Shown: positions 24,007-36,019, numbered from the stretch's first letter. The stretch: 64,000 nt of DNA from Cladopsammia gracilis (GCA_022457155.1 JAJGOT010000468.1:364501-428500), one strand, 5' to 3'. Translations and numbers: made by a program. The notes: a model not told the origin generated them from the sequence alone.

Positions 24007-24186
24007 ACGTCAAACTGACGGCTGGCGAACGTTTCACGAAAATAGGACTAAACAGGTCAAAACAAGCCTATTTATACAAAATCTGTGTGAATAACAATTA
24101 CCCAGGGGACTACTAACGCGCGGGAATCATTATTCTTGAATCCTGAAAATATTTGAGGCGTTTGTACGAGATGGCCCCAGTGAGAA
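24007..24186 (-). repeat. A1 repeat copy
   Basis: 180-bp 5' copy of the split repeat, about 98% identical to 20533-20712. Confidence 0.9.
24067..24078 (-). promoter_or_regulatory. TATA-like box in repeat A1
   Basis: Minus-strand TGTATAAATAGG, about 110 bp before the ATG at 23960. Confidence 0.45.
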
Positions 24187-25242
24187 TAGTCAATGGATTT
24201 CAAAATAGGTCATGCATGTTGTAAGTGCCTATGTTTTTAATCTGTCAAGCATTGGAAAAGAAAGTTAACAGGTGCCGGGAGGGAATGCAATGACTACCAA
24301 CCCTTTCTTCCTTAGCAAACGTGTTCAGTGGGACATGAATGCAGCATGAATCGCGTAATTAAGTATGCACAAAAACAATTAGCATGAAAGGCCTGATAAC
24401 CAAGAAAAAAAAGCAAATAGAAAACAAGGAAAAACAAAGTAAAAAACAAGCAAGAAAAAGACCACACTAAAATAAACTGGGGTCTCTTTTTCAGTTGCTT
24501 CTTGGAAAAGACAACATAAATTTAAGCATGCAATTCACTTGTCATGACATGATGGCTTCCCATTAATATTATTTCATATGCATTTATACCTTCAGGGTCA
24601 ATTCTGCTCATTGCCTCCCTGATTCTTTCTTCTTGAACTTTATGACCCTTAGAGAGAAGATGGCCTCACATGGATTTGTAGCCACAATTTGGGAAGCTGT
24701 GGAGTATATCCAATATAACAGCGTCTAACTCGGCTTCAGTCATACTTGAATAACTCGCACGAACCGGGATTCCAAACTCTTGTAGTCTTCTGTCTTATCA
24801 CTGACTCTGAGCATCTTCGCTATGTCAGCAGCCTTAAAACCTTTCTCAAGAAAGCACTCCAGCTGATCTCGACTAATATTTAATTTTGGCCTTCCTTTAT
24901 TTCCAGTTACTATCACTGCTCTATCGGAATTGTTGATGTCTAAAGTATCAGTCTCATCAATCATGAGTGAAATAAGATGATGAGCTTGAAGTAAGTTTGG
25001 AAGAAGCGCTTCAAACATTCCTCCCTGCCTAAAAATCATTGAGCATAGCCATTCCACTTTATATAAGCCGTAATCAAGACCTGTATGAGAAACATGTCGG
25101 TTTATAACGTCAAGCACTACAATTTTTATGTTGTTTTCTATCAGTTCTTGCGCCATTTGATGTTGACCCTATATGGGGGCCGCCATCTTTAATGATTTCT
25201 GAAAAGCAGCTTGGGAAATTTGCACAATTAACTGCTGACCTG

Positions 25243-25604
25243 ATTAAATAGGTATGATTAAGTGCGATCCAATGACATAAGAATACATGGTCCGATGGAA
25301 TGCTTGATGCAATGACATGAAGAATATGCTGTCCGATCCACTGACACGAAGAACATGATCAAATAGAACGCCGTCCGATCCAATGACATGAAGAACATGA
25401 TAAAATGAGTGTGATCCAATGACGTGACAATACATGGTCCAATGGAACAATGCTCGATGCAATGACGAATATGATCGAATGGAATGCTGTCCGATCCAGT
25501 GACATGAAGAAATTAATCCGATAGGATGTTTTGTGATACATTGACACAGCGTTAATGGTCCAATTGCCTAACAATTGATCCAATGACATTTTTGTCCCAA
25601 TTCC
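25243..25604. repeat. CAATGACATGAAGAAC satellite, 5' flank of integrase
   Basis: Direct-orientation counterpart of 19190-19637, including the same terminal segment CCTAACAATTGATCCAATGAC. The two blocks bracket the integrase pseudogene. Confidence 0.85.
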
Positions 25605-25872
25605 CCCTCCATAGACTGCCTTTGTCTCAAATTAGGTCTAAAATAAGCGTTTTCATCAAAATTTGTCAAGAAAAATGCGCCGTTTGCCGTGTTTTTCAAG
25701 TTGTAGTGCGAAGGAAAAATTAAAAACATAGCATTTGGCGTGAAAGGTTAGCTTTTAAATGGGGGTTAGGGAAACTGTCGATCAGAGAGAAATAAATTGA
25801 AACTCACCATTGATGTTGTTGTGGTGTTTTTTCCCCGTTTTCCACCTTGCGATGCAATGCATTGAATCTTAA

Positions 25873-27970
25873 GGACGGTGCCACCTAATGGCAAGGTATT
25901 TTGCCAGGTTTTTGACTATGCGGGAAAAGTAGATCTTAGCAGGGGCTATTGGAATCCAAAGAGAAAATTGGGGGTAACCACGCAATTTTCGGAGATATTT
26001 AAGCTTCAATCTGGAAAAAATGCTGACATCAGCATTTTTTCGAAAAAAGGAAAAATAGATCTTTCTTCGCGGATTTCCTTAGGATTCGCCTTTACATACA
26101 CAAAAGCAACAATAATTCTAAAAATCTCTAAAACACATAACAAATGGTAACATGACAACTACTGTTTATGTGTTTTAAGTTACAAAATCATCACAACGGA
26201 GCCATTATCGGCCCTGACAGCTTTCCCACGTTCGCCAAAAATACGGTCTTAATAACGTTTGCCCTCAACAAAAAATCAATGGGGTGCTTAATATGCTTAC
26301 CACTTCCATTTAATAAGATAAAAAGTAGGGGTCACCACGCGTTTTTACAAGTTATATTTAGATATTTTCAACTTTTACGGAATCACTTTCGGGGTTCGCG
26401 ACATTTTTTTTCTATGCCCTCCCTAGTAAGTTGAATATTGTGCGTGTCTTTTTCGGGGGCATGCTGGGATTTCCACTCGACGGCTTACCGTTCAAAACTT
26501 TTAAATACTTTCAGGCACGATAAAAAGACAAACATTGTAAGGAATTCTATTTGTAGATGTAAGGTGCTCTTTTGAGAAACATTTTTCGGGGATTTCAAGG
26601 TCAAACAGCACAGTAAAGCAGCGAAAAGGCAAAATCAGTTTACTTCCATTGATCTACAGTGGATCTACGGATTTTATATTATGTTCCTTCGGGCACAAGA
26701 ACTGCACATTGTATGCACATTGCATGCATCTTCTTCCGATCCATTACCAACTTGAAAACATCAGTGCTATATCGAAGTGACTGGTCGGCTGCCGAAAAAC
26801 TCTAGATTGGCAGGTTAGTCTTAACGGTTATTTGGAGTCAAATTTGTTGAAAAGTGCTTGAGTTTTGTAATTTCATTTGGCCGCGTGTTTATTTTCTTGT
26901 GAAGCTTCTGTAGTTTTCATGGATTTTCTGATAACTTTAAAAGAGTTTACACTTTAATGTCAAAAAAATCGTGAAATAATTAAACACTTTTTTTCCCTAA
27001 GTCTACGGCTTTATTTGAACTAAACAGATAACATTTCTTTTCAGTTTATCATGGCAAGTTTTTCGCCTATCAAAATTTGCTCTAATGCAAAGAAGTTGAG
27101 AACTGACACGATGCGACTTGTTTACGAAAGATTACATCAAAAACCACTGATGCTTGCCAGCAATCCAGGGAGCAAAGACTTTAGTCGGATGCTTCCCGGC
27201 TTTGGAGCGGCCAGTTTTCTTTAGTTGCTGGCTTCAGCCTTGTTTTTTTAATATATCTTCATCAATTGTCAAAAACGTTTTTTTCGAAACGCTTTGCTCA
27301 TCTCAATTATCCTTTTCGACGTTTGTTTGATTTAACTGGTCAGGAACAATTGTTTTTCTGCTTTCGTTATATACTTTTTTATTCGCAAAAGTGGCCACTG
27401 GTAAAAGATTTTTGCAGATAAATAAAAATTTCAACAACGCGAATTTGGCCGCCAAACAAAAACTTGCAGTCAATTGAAATAACAACATGCCAGCCTTTCC
27501 TTGGATTTTATGCCTTGAGGATGCTTGTTTTATGTATAAAAAACACTAGTCTGGTTTGACTTTAAGTTTTGTTAAAATTTCGAATGGTGAAAAGGAGCCA
27601 ATGTAAACAATCTTCGTATTAAAGAAAGGCAAAACGTACGCGTTCTGCTGATCGAGGCAGCATCGCCAATTAGCTCAAAATAGTTTCATTACCGAGGCTG
27701 TGTCGTTTGCAAAATAGAGAAAGAATTTAGCACTTTTAGGCTGCAGAAGGTCTATAAACACATTTTTGTAGATTTTTGAGAACTCTATTTATCTTGTATT
27801 AAATATAAAGTTTAGAAACTGAGCCAGGGAGTTGACAGTTAACATGAAAAGTGGGCGGAACTTAGTCTTTACCACCCGCGTTCGCGTTTAAAAAATAACC
27901 AGTGTCTCGCGCGACTATCGCGCAATGCATGCGCAGAACGTATGCGCAATAACAATAGGTGGCACCGTCC
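25873..27970. mobile_element. 2.1-kb TTAA-flanked non-autonomous element
   Basis: GGACGGTGCCACCTA at 25873 and its exact complement ending at 27970 are 15-bp terminal inverted repeats, directly flanked by TTAA at 25869-25872 and 27971-27974. The interior has no transposase. TTAA duplication is characteristic of piggyBac and Kolobok groups. Confidence 0.85.
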
Positions 27971-28040
27971 TTAACTTGGTGTATTATTAATTTCACGAAA
28001 GAAGATCAAGAATGGTGTATAGATTGGTACGTGGAACACT

Positions 28041-28921
28041 TTACGGGTCTTTGCGCACCTCGTAAAGTTCAGCAATATGCTTGATGGGATTCTCTCCATA
28101 ATGCTTACGCCACAAAGTCCTGTAGGTAGCCTTCAAAGAGATCTTTGGATGTTCCTGTACGGGGCAGAATTCGCTTTACCTCCCCACCATGTATTTTAGA
28201 TGCCCTGGGTGTGAGCACCGGTGTCTGGGTCTACAAAGTTTAGGCTGTGGTTAACTGTGAGATGTTGGTAGGCAATCCTAAGCTCTCCACTTGTCACTCA
28301 TCACGTGGGTTCCTGGCAATATGTGAGCGCGTGTAATTGGCAAAAGAGTATCTTTATCCCTGCGTTCTACTGGAACAAGGAAGCAGGCCTTCATTTTGCG
28401 GCAAAGGCCACCAAAGACCCACTGTCCTTCGATGTAGCGGCCTCTGTGGTACTTCATTTTGCCAAAATTGGACTCGTCAATCTCAACAGTTGTACCTGGT
28501 CTGCCTATTTGCCCTGCATGATGTTGCATGATTCTGTAGGCACAAACCTCCCGGCAATAGTTATACCAATCTATCGCCGTTTCTGTAGACATGGTCTCAT
28601 CGTCTAGCGAGGTCTCATGCACTGCTTGTTGAACGGTATATTTGTGTGCCCAAGCATAAGTTAGGGCTAATATTTTTTGAATGGGAAGCTTGCTACCAGA
28701 AAGCCATGAGTTCTGGCGCAGTGATGCCATGCCATTACAATGTCTCTTCGAGCATCGCCACTCAAACCTGTCTCGTAATTTCGTGCATTTCGTCCAGTTG
28801 AGTGCTTTGCAGCACTCAGGCCTTGGATACCTCACAGCCAACGCTAGTAGGTTCTGTTGCTTCCACCAATCTATGCAACGTTTGTGATCTTGTAGTAGAG
28901 AACACAACGAAAACCAATTGA
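28041..28921 (-). pseudogene. Merlin (IS1595-like) transposase pseudogene
   Basis: An open block (about 28281-28921) encodes a zinc-ribbon-like N-terminus (CRC/CSKRHC), TVEIDESNFGKMKYHRGR with the first catalytic Asp, QWVFGG and the second Asp in HVMSDKW. TAG at 28278-28280 ends this frame. In another frame the coding continues through NHSLNFVDPDTGAHTQGI, where TAA (28196-28198) replaces the next codon. After a further shift it continues to KHYGENPIKHIAELYEV and a natural TAA at 28041-28043. The order matches Merlin/ISXO2-like DDE transposases. No ATG starts the first block, so the 5' end is incomplete. Terminal repeats not located. Confidence 0.8.
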
Positions 28922-29221
28922 ACTTGACAAGTGGATGCACACAAAGGGACAGACGAAGACGGAGGTACTTTTGACAACTGAATGATAATAATAATAACGC
29001 GGTTGTGTAGAAAATGAATGGAAAGTGAAAGACGACTGAGTGAGAGAAATTTGCATGGAAATAAGTTGCTTTTTATTCTCACAGTTAACCAATAGCAAAG
29101 ACATGACAAGGATTCCTACATGTAAACTGCCATGGGAGTTGGGGTTAAATTGTTATGTAGATTATTAGTAATTAACATAGAACTTATGAATAAAAAGTAA
29201 TTATTGGTCGGTAACTTTCAA

Positions 29222-29290
29222 CGAGCTCATGTTGTGTAGTGGTATAGCAGATGGACTAATGAAGGGGTCACGGTTCGAAATACGGTGCTG
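29222..29290 (+). repeat. degenerate tRNA-like head of a SINE
   Basis: GTAGTGGTATAGCAG resembles an A box and GGTTCGAAA a B box at tRNA spacing, but the T-arm does not pair properly and an A-rich tail follows. More likely a tRNA-derived SINE head than a functional tRNA. Confidence 0.4.
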
Positions 29291-29657
29291 CCGAAATAAA
29301 AGGAAAAGAGAAAACTGAGAAGATTGGGATGAGAAACTGGGGAGAGAGAAGACTGGGGAAAGAGGAGCGGAGATGAGAAGGAGAAGAAAGCGGAAGAAAA
29401 AACGAGATGATGCAACTAAATTCATTTTTATTGTTGAAGTAGCGATTAGCGATTATACACGCGGGAATTTCCATTGTTTAAGAAAACAATAGCGCGCATA
29501 CATAAGTAATGAAGTATGCATGCATAATAAATGTATGGGGTTATACGGAAATTTTGCCATTAATAGAATTTTGGTTACATCAACAGGAAATTTATTTTGA
29601 AATTATTTTCCTGTCTTCATAATTAAAATTCTAAAATTGTCGTACATGTAGTTATAT

Positions 29658-29782
29658 ATGTTGTGGGTCAAAATTTTCCTTGGTTCAAAATTTTCTTTTC
29701 CTGTGTTTTTGGGTATGAAAATGCATGATAATGTGTGTTAATGAGTTTTAAACAAAGGAAAGAAAATTTTGACCCACAACAT
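29658..29782. mobile_element. MITE with ATGTTGTGGGTC termini
   Basis: ATGTTGTGGGTCAAAATTTTC is mirrored by GAAAATTTTGACCCACAACAT; 125 bp, non-coding. Confidence 0.8.
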
Positions 29783-29799
29783 GTACATAGCAATTTGAT

Positions 29800-30200
29800 C
29801 ATTGCTTAGTGTGCCATTCACCAGTCATAATCATATAGCTTTTATTAAATTGTTTGTTTCACACTTAGCTGATCAGCAGAGGTTTGATAACTTCATCTGG
29901 AGTGCAAGCTGTTTGAAAGCTTTCATTGTCATCCATATATGGAATAGCTACAACAAAGCAAAACATTTGATTGAAGTCAGTTCAATCTTGTCTCTATATG
30001 TTGTCCCCTTTAATCCAGCACATGCACATATAAAAATAATTAGATAAGCTTAATAATAAAGCTTCAAAGTCTTCAAACAGTGAAAAAGATCTAAGCCAGA
30101 GCTTGTGTTGTGTAAGCTGACTGTTTATGTTTGAAGCAATAAAACTTAAAGATTCATTCTTTCACTCACCTAGATTTAGAAAGTATATTACCCTTGGGTT
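29800..30200. other. no gene seen
   Basis: Short frames only, without splice or family support. Confidence 0.45.
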
Positions 30201-30204
30201 CTTT

Positions 30205-31308
30205 AGGGGTGGACCATTAGAAATCCTGGGAGGAGGGTCAAAAATTTTTCAGTGTATGAATTTTTTTTTCGGCCTGAGTTTCCTGCAGGATTTTTTTTTT
30301 GGGAGGTGCAAGCCTGCAGCTTTTTTTTTTTTTCTCAGATCTTCTTTATAAATGCCTTCAAACTCAATTTTTTTTTACTCGGCCCAATCCATTTTTGTTA
30401 TTAAACGCTTGAGAGTAGATTTAAGTCAGAATGTGGAACCTTTGCATGAAAAATGGGGAGAAATAAGAATTGAGATGGAGTGGTCGAGCGCCGAAGGCGC
30501 GAGACGGCTAGGGGGGTCTGGGGGCATGCCCCACCAGAAAATTTTGAAATCTAGATGCTCTGAAACTCCATTTCTAGTGTTCTGAGACAACAATTTCTGT
30601 CAAAAATGTTTGGCAAATTGATGTGGCTTCTCGTCACTTTGTGTCTGTTTGTGTGGCTCCAAATACAAGTACTCAATTTCATTTTATATTTCTTGCTGTT
30701 TCTTTAGTTTATCTGGATATCAGAGTTAAGTATACAAAATTTCGTCTTTTTGTATAGTAAGTATTATGAGAATTTGACGAAAATGACAGAACAGATGTCA
30801 AAATCGGGATTTTTCCTATCCCGATCACATATTGGTCTGGATTCGGGATTTTCAAGCAAAATCGGGGTAATCTCGACGAAATCGGGACGGTTGGACAATC
30901 TGTAATGTATTTAAAAAAATACTTTCGTGTAGTAGAGCAGGTTACATATTTCATGATGTTTACAGTGTTTTCAAATATGTACATAACAAGGTTTTGGTTA
31001 TATTAAGATACTGGTACATGTACCAGATAGACCTTTGAGGCAGGTAATTTTTGACAGCATTTGACTCAACCTGAAGTTGCTTTTTGATGAATTTTACTAC
31101 CAGAGAGCATGTCATACTCTCATATGTTCCAGTTTAAAATAAATAAATAAAATACTGAAATAAATAAATATATCCAGTTAGCTTGCAGGATTTTATTTTT
31201 TTGTGGTCAACTGCTTGCAGGAATTTTTTTTGAGACAATTTCCCTTTGCAGGAATTTTTTTTTGGTAATTGTCACCCCCCCTCCCAAGATTTCTAATGGT
31301 CCGCCCCT
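30205..31308. mobile_element. 1.1-kb TIR element with AGGGGTGGACC termini
   Basis: AGGGGTGGACCATTAGAAAT at the left and ATTTCTAATGGTCCGCCCCT at the right (one mismatch). Poly-T runs preceded by TGCAGGA recur inside both ends. Non-coding interior. Confidence 0.75.
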
Positions 31309-31721
31309 TAGGTAAACACTTCTCTTCCAGCATTTGAATTTGCGCCAAAAAACGAACTGTTTGTGTGCTAAAGTGCCTGCTTTGTAGGCTTAAACTGCTG
31401 ACCAGTGTCTCACTCTCCCCCAGGTTCACTCGATCGGCCAGCTCTCACATTCCAAAAGCAACATGGTGGATGTTGATCAAGGCAATTTTCTTTCAAATTC
31501 CATTTTAAAAAAGGAACTGCGAATTACTTAAACAAGTCCAAGGGTAAATTGAGGGAATATTTTTTCTTTAAAGGTTTGATTTCAAAGGATTTTCACTGTA
31601 AAATTGAAGTACACTAGATGACTGAGGATCAGAGCAAATACTATTTTATTTTCTGTTTATGTTTGAGCTTAACAAAAGGTTAACTGGATTTCTGAAATTA
31701 TAAGTCATCGACAATTTTTTT

Positions 31722-31850
31722 AAATAGGTACTAGTGAGCGGCACACAGCAACGAATCTTGTTAACTGTTTTTATTATCCGACCGGTTTCGTGTGATGACT
31801 ACACACTTCGTCAGGGATTAAACAAGATAGTATGAGGAACTTATTTTATA
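31722..31850 (-). repeat. dispersed-repeat end with CCGACCGGTTTCG
   Basis: CCGACCGGTTTCGTG...CTTCGTCAGGG resembles the 3' part of retroelements I recall from cnidarians, possibly Penelope-like. Family assignment is weak. Confidence 0.3.
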
Positions 31851-33171
31851 CCTTAACTTTACAGTACAAATCACGTTCCGTATAGGGTGTGAACAACAAA
31901 AACACCCACAAGCAATACGTGCAGGATGTTACGAGAATCCTGCTGGTGTAATGCATAATTTTGGGGCTCACGGATTTAACGTTAAATCACAAGAAAGCAA
32001 AGAGCAAATGTTATTGGCTTTCAAAAAAAGTGTGATCGGTCCTCGATTCGGCGTGAACTTGCGTGGCTCTTGAATGAAAACTCTATAAACGAATTAATTT
32101 AATCTTCCATGTGTTCGGTAGGACGACGGAAACCTGACATAAGGTAGTTTTCCTTGAAAAGGATTCTTAGTTACTGGCGAAGACAAGCGAGGAAAAGAAG
32201 AATGAAAACGCCGCGATAAAATCGCCAAAACAAACGTGTTCGTCAAACGGGAAAATGTGGCAGCACTTCGGTCTACAGCGGTGAACGAAGAAACTCTCAA
32301 ACTTCTAAAAGGACACTGAAAATATCTCGTCATCAAATACTGCAAGTTGTTTTTGGCTTTTTGTGTGCTTTAGTGGCTTCATGCCGAACTTTGTGCGTGG
32401 ATGAGTTTGAATTTCAATCGCACCTAACAAATTTTCAGCGTGAGCTGCAGCAAGAGCGTATTTGCGAATATGCAAAATTGTTTTCATGGACTCCACTACA
32501 AGGACAAAAATTTCGCTGAGGAATCAAGGTACATTTTTAGCGTAATTTTGTAGCTTCAAGTCTGTTCTTATTAGAGCCACTGCCACAAACGATAACTCTG
32601 AACTTAAGTTTATAACCAGACAAAAACTTGATCAAACTAAGTTAAACCTTAATTTAAGTTTTGCCGATGGAAGTCGTTTCAAGTTGTTTTGCAGCTTTAT
32701 GTTTTTCTTACGAAGAAAGACTGTTTTGTTAATGCTTAATTAAATTGTAAGAGTTAAACGAATTTGCCGTGTTACTCGAGTTTTTATAACTTACAGCCTA
32801 AAAGCTAAATACCAAAACAGAAAAGCTTACTCGAGAAAATTGTCAATGCTTTTTGATTCGCAGCTAATCAGCTTTTTGCTAAAGTTATATTTTAATTTCA
32901 TCGGAGAGTTTTTGTAACCTGGCATGTTAACCCACTTATAGCTCCAAACGTTTTCTCTGGATAATTTTTAATGTAGAAAACAACTTTTGTAAGCGTGTGT
33001 TAGGCCTGATGCTGAGACTCTCAAATTTAGCGGGCCGTACTGTAAAATACGGCCCGCTAAATTGACCAATCACAGCGCGCGTACTAACTAAGAGATATAA
33101 TAAATATTATAACTAAACGTATCCTTTAATTTTAGCATCCTTGAGATTGCTTTCTACTAAGAACATACTAA
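31851..33171. other. no gene seen; one 30-bp hairpin
   Basis: A short perfect inverted repeat (TAGCGGGCCGT / ACGGCCCGCTA) lies at 33028-33060; the rest has no recognised feature. Confidence 0.5.
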
Positions 33172-33507
33172 TTAGCTAAAACGAATGATGGTCTCAGGGA
33201 CATTTTTCCTCCACCGCATCACCATCGTCCCAGAGCATCTTCTTCTGGAGGTCCTGTGACAATTCTGTAAAACATTAAGAAATAATAAATTGCCATTATC
33301 TATTTCCCTGGTTTTCTTAACTTTCCTGAAAACCTTGAGATTAACAAGCTCTGATTGAAGATGGCCGAGCTGCCCCTGATCACTGGTAACTTTGAATGCA
33401 TTCCCACGTTCTCCTCTCTTCTTGGATGCCAAAAACGTTTCTCCAACATTCACATCAAAAGGACACTTGCGGTAGCCTTTAACGACACAATATGGATAGT
33501 TCGACAT
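33172..33507 (-). CDS. short HIRAN-like ORF
   Basis: ATG at 33507, 111 codons and a stop. Residues 3-60 (YPYCVVKGYRKCPFDVNVGE, then KRGERGNAFKV and QGQLGHLQSEL) look like a compact HIRAN-type domain, a fold linked to DNA repair helicases and also found alone. The last 50 residues are basic and of poor composition. They may be intron: a good acceptor (ATGTTTTACAG near 33267) precedes a more protein-like acidic frame, but no donor of matching phase was found. No neighbour supports a function. Confidence 0.35.
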   Translation of the reverse strand: MSNYPYCVVKGYRKCPFDVNVGETFLASKKRGERGNAFKVTSDQGQLGHLQSELVNLKVFRKVKKTREIDNGNLLFLNVLQNCHRTSRRRCSGTMVMRWRKNVPETIIRFS

Positions 33508-34008
33508 TATGAACGTTTTACCGCGTACGTTTTTATCCAACTTGTGATTCCTCTAAGTAAACTAGCACAAAGGTAGTTTGAAACCAAGACTTTAATAAGG
33601 CGAAGTCATCATAGCTCCAGCAACTTACAAGTAAAGTGGATCACGAAGCACATGGAATTTAACATGATTGGCTAACTTTGATCACGTGATCTGAGCAAAT
33701 GGATGACTTAATGTTACACCTTTCCTTCTTTAAAAAAAACGTAACTAGCACTATGACAAGAGTGAACCAATAAACACTCTTACTAAAATTCAAATGTTCA
33801 CGAAATGTACGATAAACGTCCTCAAAAAAAAATCTTAACAGAAGAAAACAAAATCTAGGTCTGAACATAGTCCTTCAAGTTGCCAAGGGGTAGAATAAAG
33901 CATCCGCTACAAGTTACTGCATTGTTCTTGTGACACTCAGCTGATGGAGCTGGATGGATAGCTTGAGGTCCTGGGTTTGTTTGCTTTACTGGACAGTGCT
34001 GCTGGGTG

Positions 34009-35733
34009 TCATGTGCTGTTCTCTGCTGATGCAGGTTCTTTGTTAACTTTGGTTGGTGGGCAGTTCAGAATTGGACTTGGAATTTCAACATCAGCATCTT
34101 TGGGCATGAACGGTTCTTTTGACTGCGGAAGATGTCTGCGGTTTCTTCGGAACAACCTGCCATCTTTTGTTCTAACAGTGTAGGATCTGACATCTACTTG
34201 TTGTTCGACTTGGGCCTTGGTCCATTTCTGCTTTCCATCGGAGGCTTGCAGTTTCATGGGTACAACATCACCCTCAGTAAGGCTTGGGAGTTCTTTAACA
34301 CTTTGGTTGTAATAACGTGTCTGAACTTATTTCCTTTGTAGCTTCCTCTCTCTGACATCTTTGACTAGCTGGGGTTCCAGGAGTTCTCTTGAAGTTGGCA
34401 ACAGTGTTCTGGTGCACCTACCAAACATCCGCTGTGCAGGTGAACTCTTCATACCTTCAGTTGGTGTATTCTGCAAGTCAAGTAGAGCAAGCTGAAAATC
34501 TGAGTTAGTACTAGCAGCTTTCTTCATCAGATTTTTAGCCGTCTTAACTCTATTCTCCACTTAGCCATTGCTCTGGTGATACTCTGGTGAACTGATAACG
34601 TTTTTGAACTCATACATTGCGGCAAATGCTGAAAATTCATTGGAATGAAATGGTGGGCCATTGTGACTATGGAATGTATCTGGAATTCCATGGGTAGCGA
34701 AACGTTTCTTCAGCTTTCCAATCACTGCGGCACCTGTCTTTGCCTTGTATAGCTCGTCGATTCAAGATAATTGGAGTAGTCAACTGTACACAGGTAATCT
34801 CCCCAGGGGCGCTGTGGGATTTCATGGCAAATTAGGGGCCCTTTCTGTTGGGTAAGCTGAAAGGTGTTGAAAGTTTCACACTTTTAGATAAACTCCTTCA
34901 GTTCTCTGTTCATGTTAGGTCAATAGACAACTTCACGCGCCCTTCTCAAACAGCCTTGAATACCGATATGGGATCGGTGGAGCTTTTTTTCGATCTTGGG
35001 TCTCAGTCTCATCGGGGTGATGCACTTTGGACCCTCGAAAATAACACCATCTTGAGTAACCAACTCATCTCTGACTTTGAAGTAGTTGTGGAGCTCGGTA
35101 GGTAGGCTTTTTCTTTGGCTGGGCCATCCATTTAGAATCGTCACTTTCAGAGACTGCAGGACAGGATCTTTGGCAGTTTCTTCACGGATTTCTTGGATCT
35201 GTGGCTTAGATACTGACAAGAAATTCACGGAATGGATTCTTTATACTTCTTGATCTGCCTTTCCTGGATGGTGTTCCTGTGGCAAGTATGCTCTGGAAAG
35301 TGTATCAGCAAGATACATCTCAGGGCCACGCTCGTACTTGATTTCTACGTCATACTGCATTAGCCTCATCTAAGACGCTGTAGACGTTTTGGAGCAGCAG
35401 CAAGAGGTTTTCTAGGAATTATCTCCAAAGGCTTGTGGTCTGTCCACAGGGTTACCCTTCTGTCATATACATATTGGTGATTATGCTCCGTGCCAAACAC
35501 TTGTGCAAACAGCTCTTTCTCAATTTGAGAGTAGTTTTGTTCAGCTTTCGTGAGTGCTCTGCTAGTGAAGGTTACAGGCTGACCTTGTTAAATGAGCGCG
35601 AAGCCAATTCCTTTCTCTGAGGCATCTCCTTCAGTTGGCTCACTTTAAGACTAGAGCGGTAGACACAGCTTTCTGGATCTTTGTAAAGGCTTCTTGCTCT
35701 TGAGACCACTCCCAGCGAACATCTTTATGAGTA
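34009..35733 (-). pseudogene. Ty3/gypsy pol, 3' part (RNase H, integrase)
   Basis: Minus strand. Frames interrupted by stops encode, in order, the RNase H region (about 35733-35240), an integrase zinc-binding segment with KLHRSHIGIQGCLRRARE (35228-34920), the integrase core (about 34900-34600), ALLDLQNTPTEG...SPAQRMFGR (34560-34327), and a C-terminal basic segment with RSYTVRTKDGRLFRRNRRHL (34257-34009). It is the continuation of 53446-54790: the CACTG element inserted between them. No LTR was located in the 3' flank. Confidence 0.8.
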
Positions 35734-36019
35734 CACTGCAAAAACTAAGTTCTTACTTTAAGTGAAAAAATTAACTCGCATTAAGAGCAATGGCACCTCA
35801 TAGTTAGGTCCCTCAGGTAAGGGAGCTTCTTTCTTAAACCAAGGGCCTTATCTGGGTTTTGTACACTCAAAATGAGATGCACAACAAACTTAGTATAAGG
35901 TTAATGGAAGCCTTGATTTGAGGGATTGTAATTCTTTAAAGAAGGCAATTCAAACTTATATTAATAGCATTGTAGTTCTTGTTTTAAAAACATATATGTT
36001 CAGTTTAAGGGCAAAGTGC

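Larger units (their letters stand above)
20391..24186 (-). mobile_element. element with split direct repeats (Ngaro/DIRS-like arrangement)
   Basis: Read on the minus strand the order is A1 (24186-24007), internal region, B1 (20788-20715), A2 (20712-20533), a 68-bp spacer, B2 (20464-20391). A1 and A2 are 180 bp with about four differences; B1 and B2 are 74 bp and identical. A single LTR pair would not place B1 immediately before A2. The A1-internal-B1-A2-B2 order is the split-direct-repeat layout of tyrosine-recombinase retroelements such as Ngaro. Each A copy has a TATA-like box. The internal region holds a short Pro/Ala-rich exon and a satellite, but no reverse transcriptase or recombinase, so this copy is non-autonomous. 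It sits in the intron of the integrase pseudogene. Confidence 0.6.
19608..25156 (-). pseudogene. integrase-core transposase-like pseudogene
   Basis: Exon 1 (24590-25156) starts at an ATG and carries a helix-turn-helix-like segment (GRPKLNISRDQLECFLEKGF, then ADIAKMLRVS). A frameshift follows near 24790, and an in-frame TGA stands at 24666-24668. Exon 2 (20214-20312) carries [11 protein letters not shown] after another frameshift; its junction with exon 3 is not phase-clean. Exon 3 (19608-20058) is the catalytic core: [26 protein letters not shown] and NQRIERLW supply a complete Asp-Asp-Glu set, and [15 protein letters not shown] ends the conserved part. The usual C-terminus is missing and replaced by satellite sequence. 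This integrase-core family (rve-like, HTH plus WHIDG) is common in animal genomes and is thought to be transposon-derived. A 4.3-kb intron holds another element. Confidence 0.8.

Noticed and set aside
29222..29290. Functional tRNA gene
   Set aside because: A/B boxes are present but the T-arm and acceptor stem do not pair; better explained as a SINE head.
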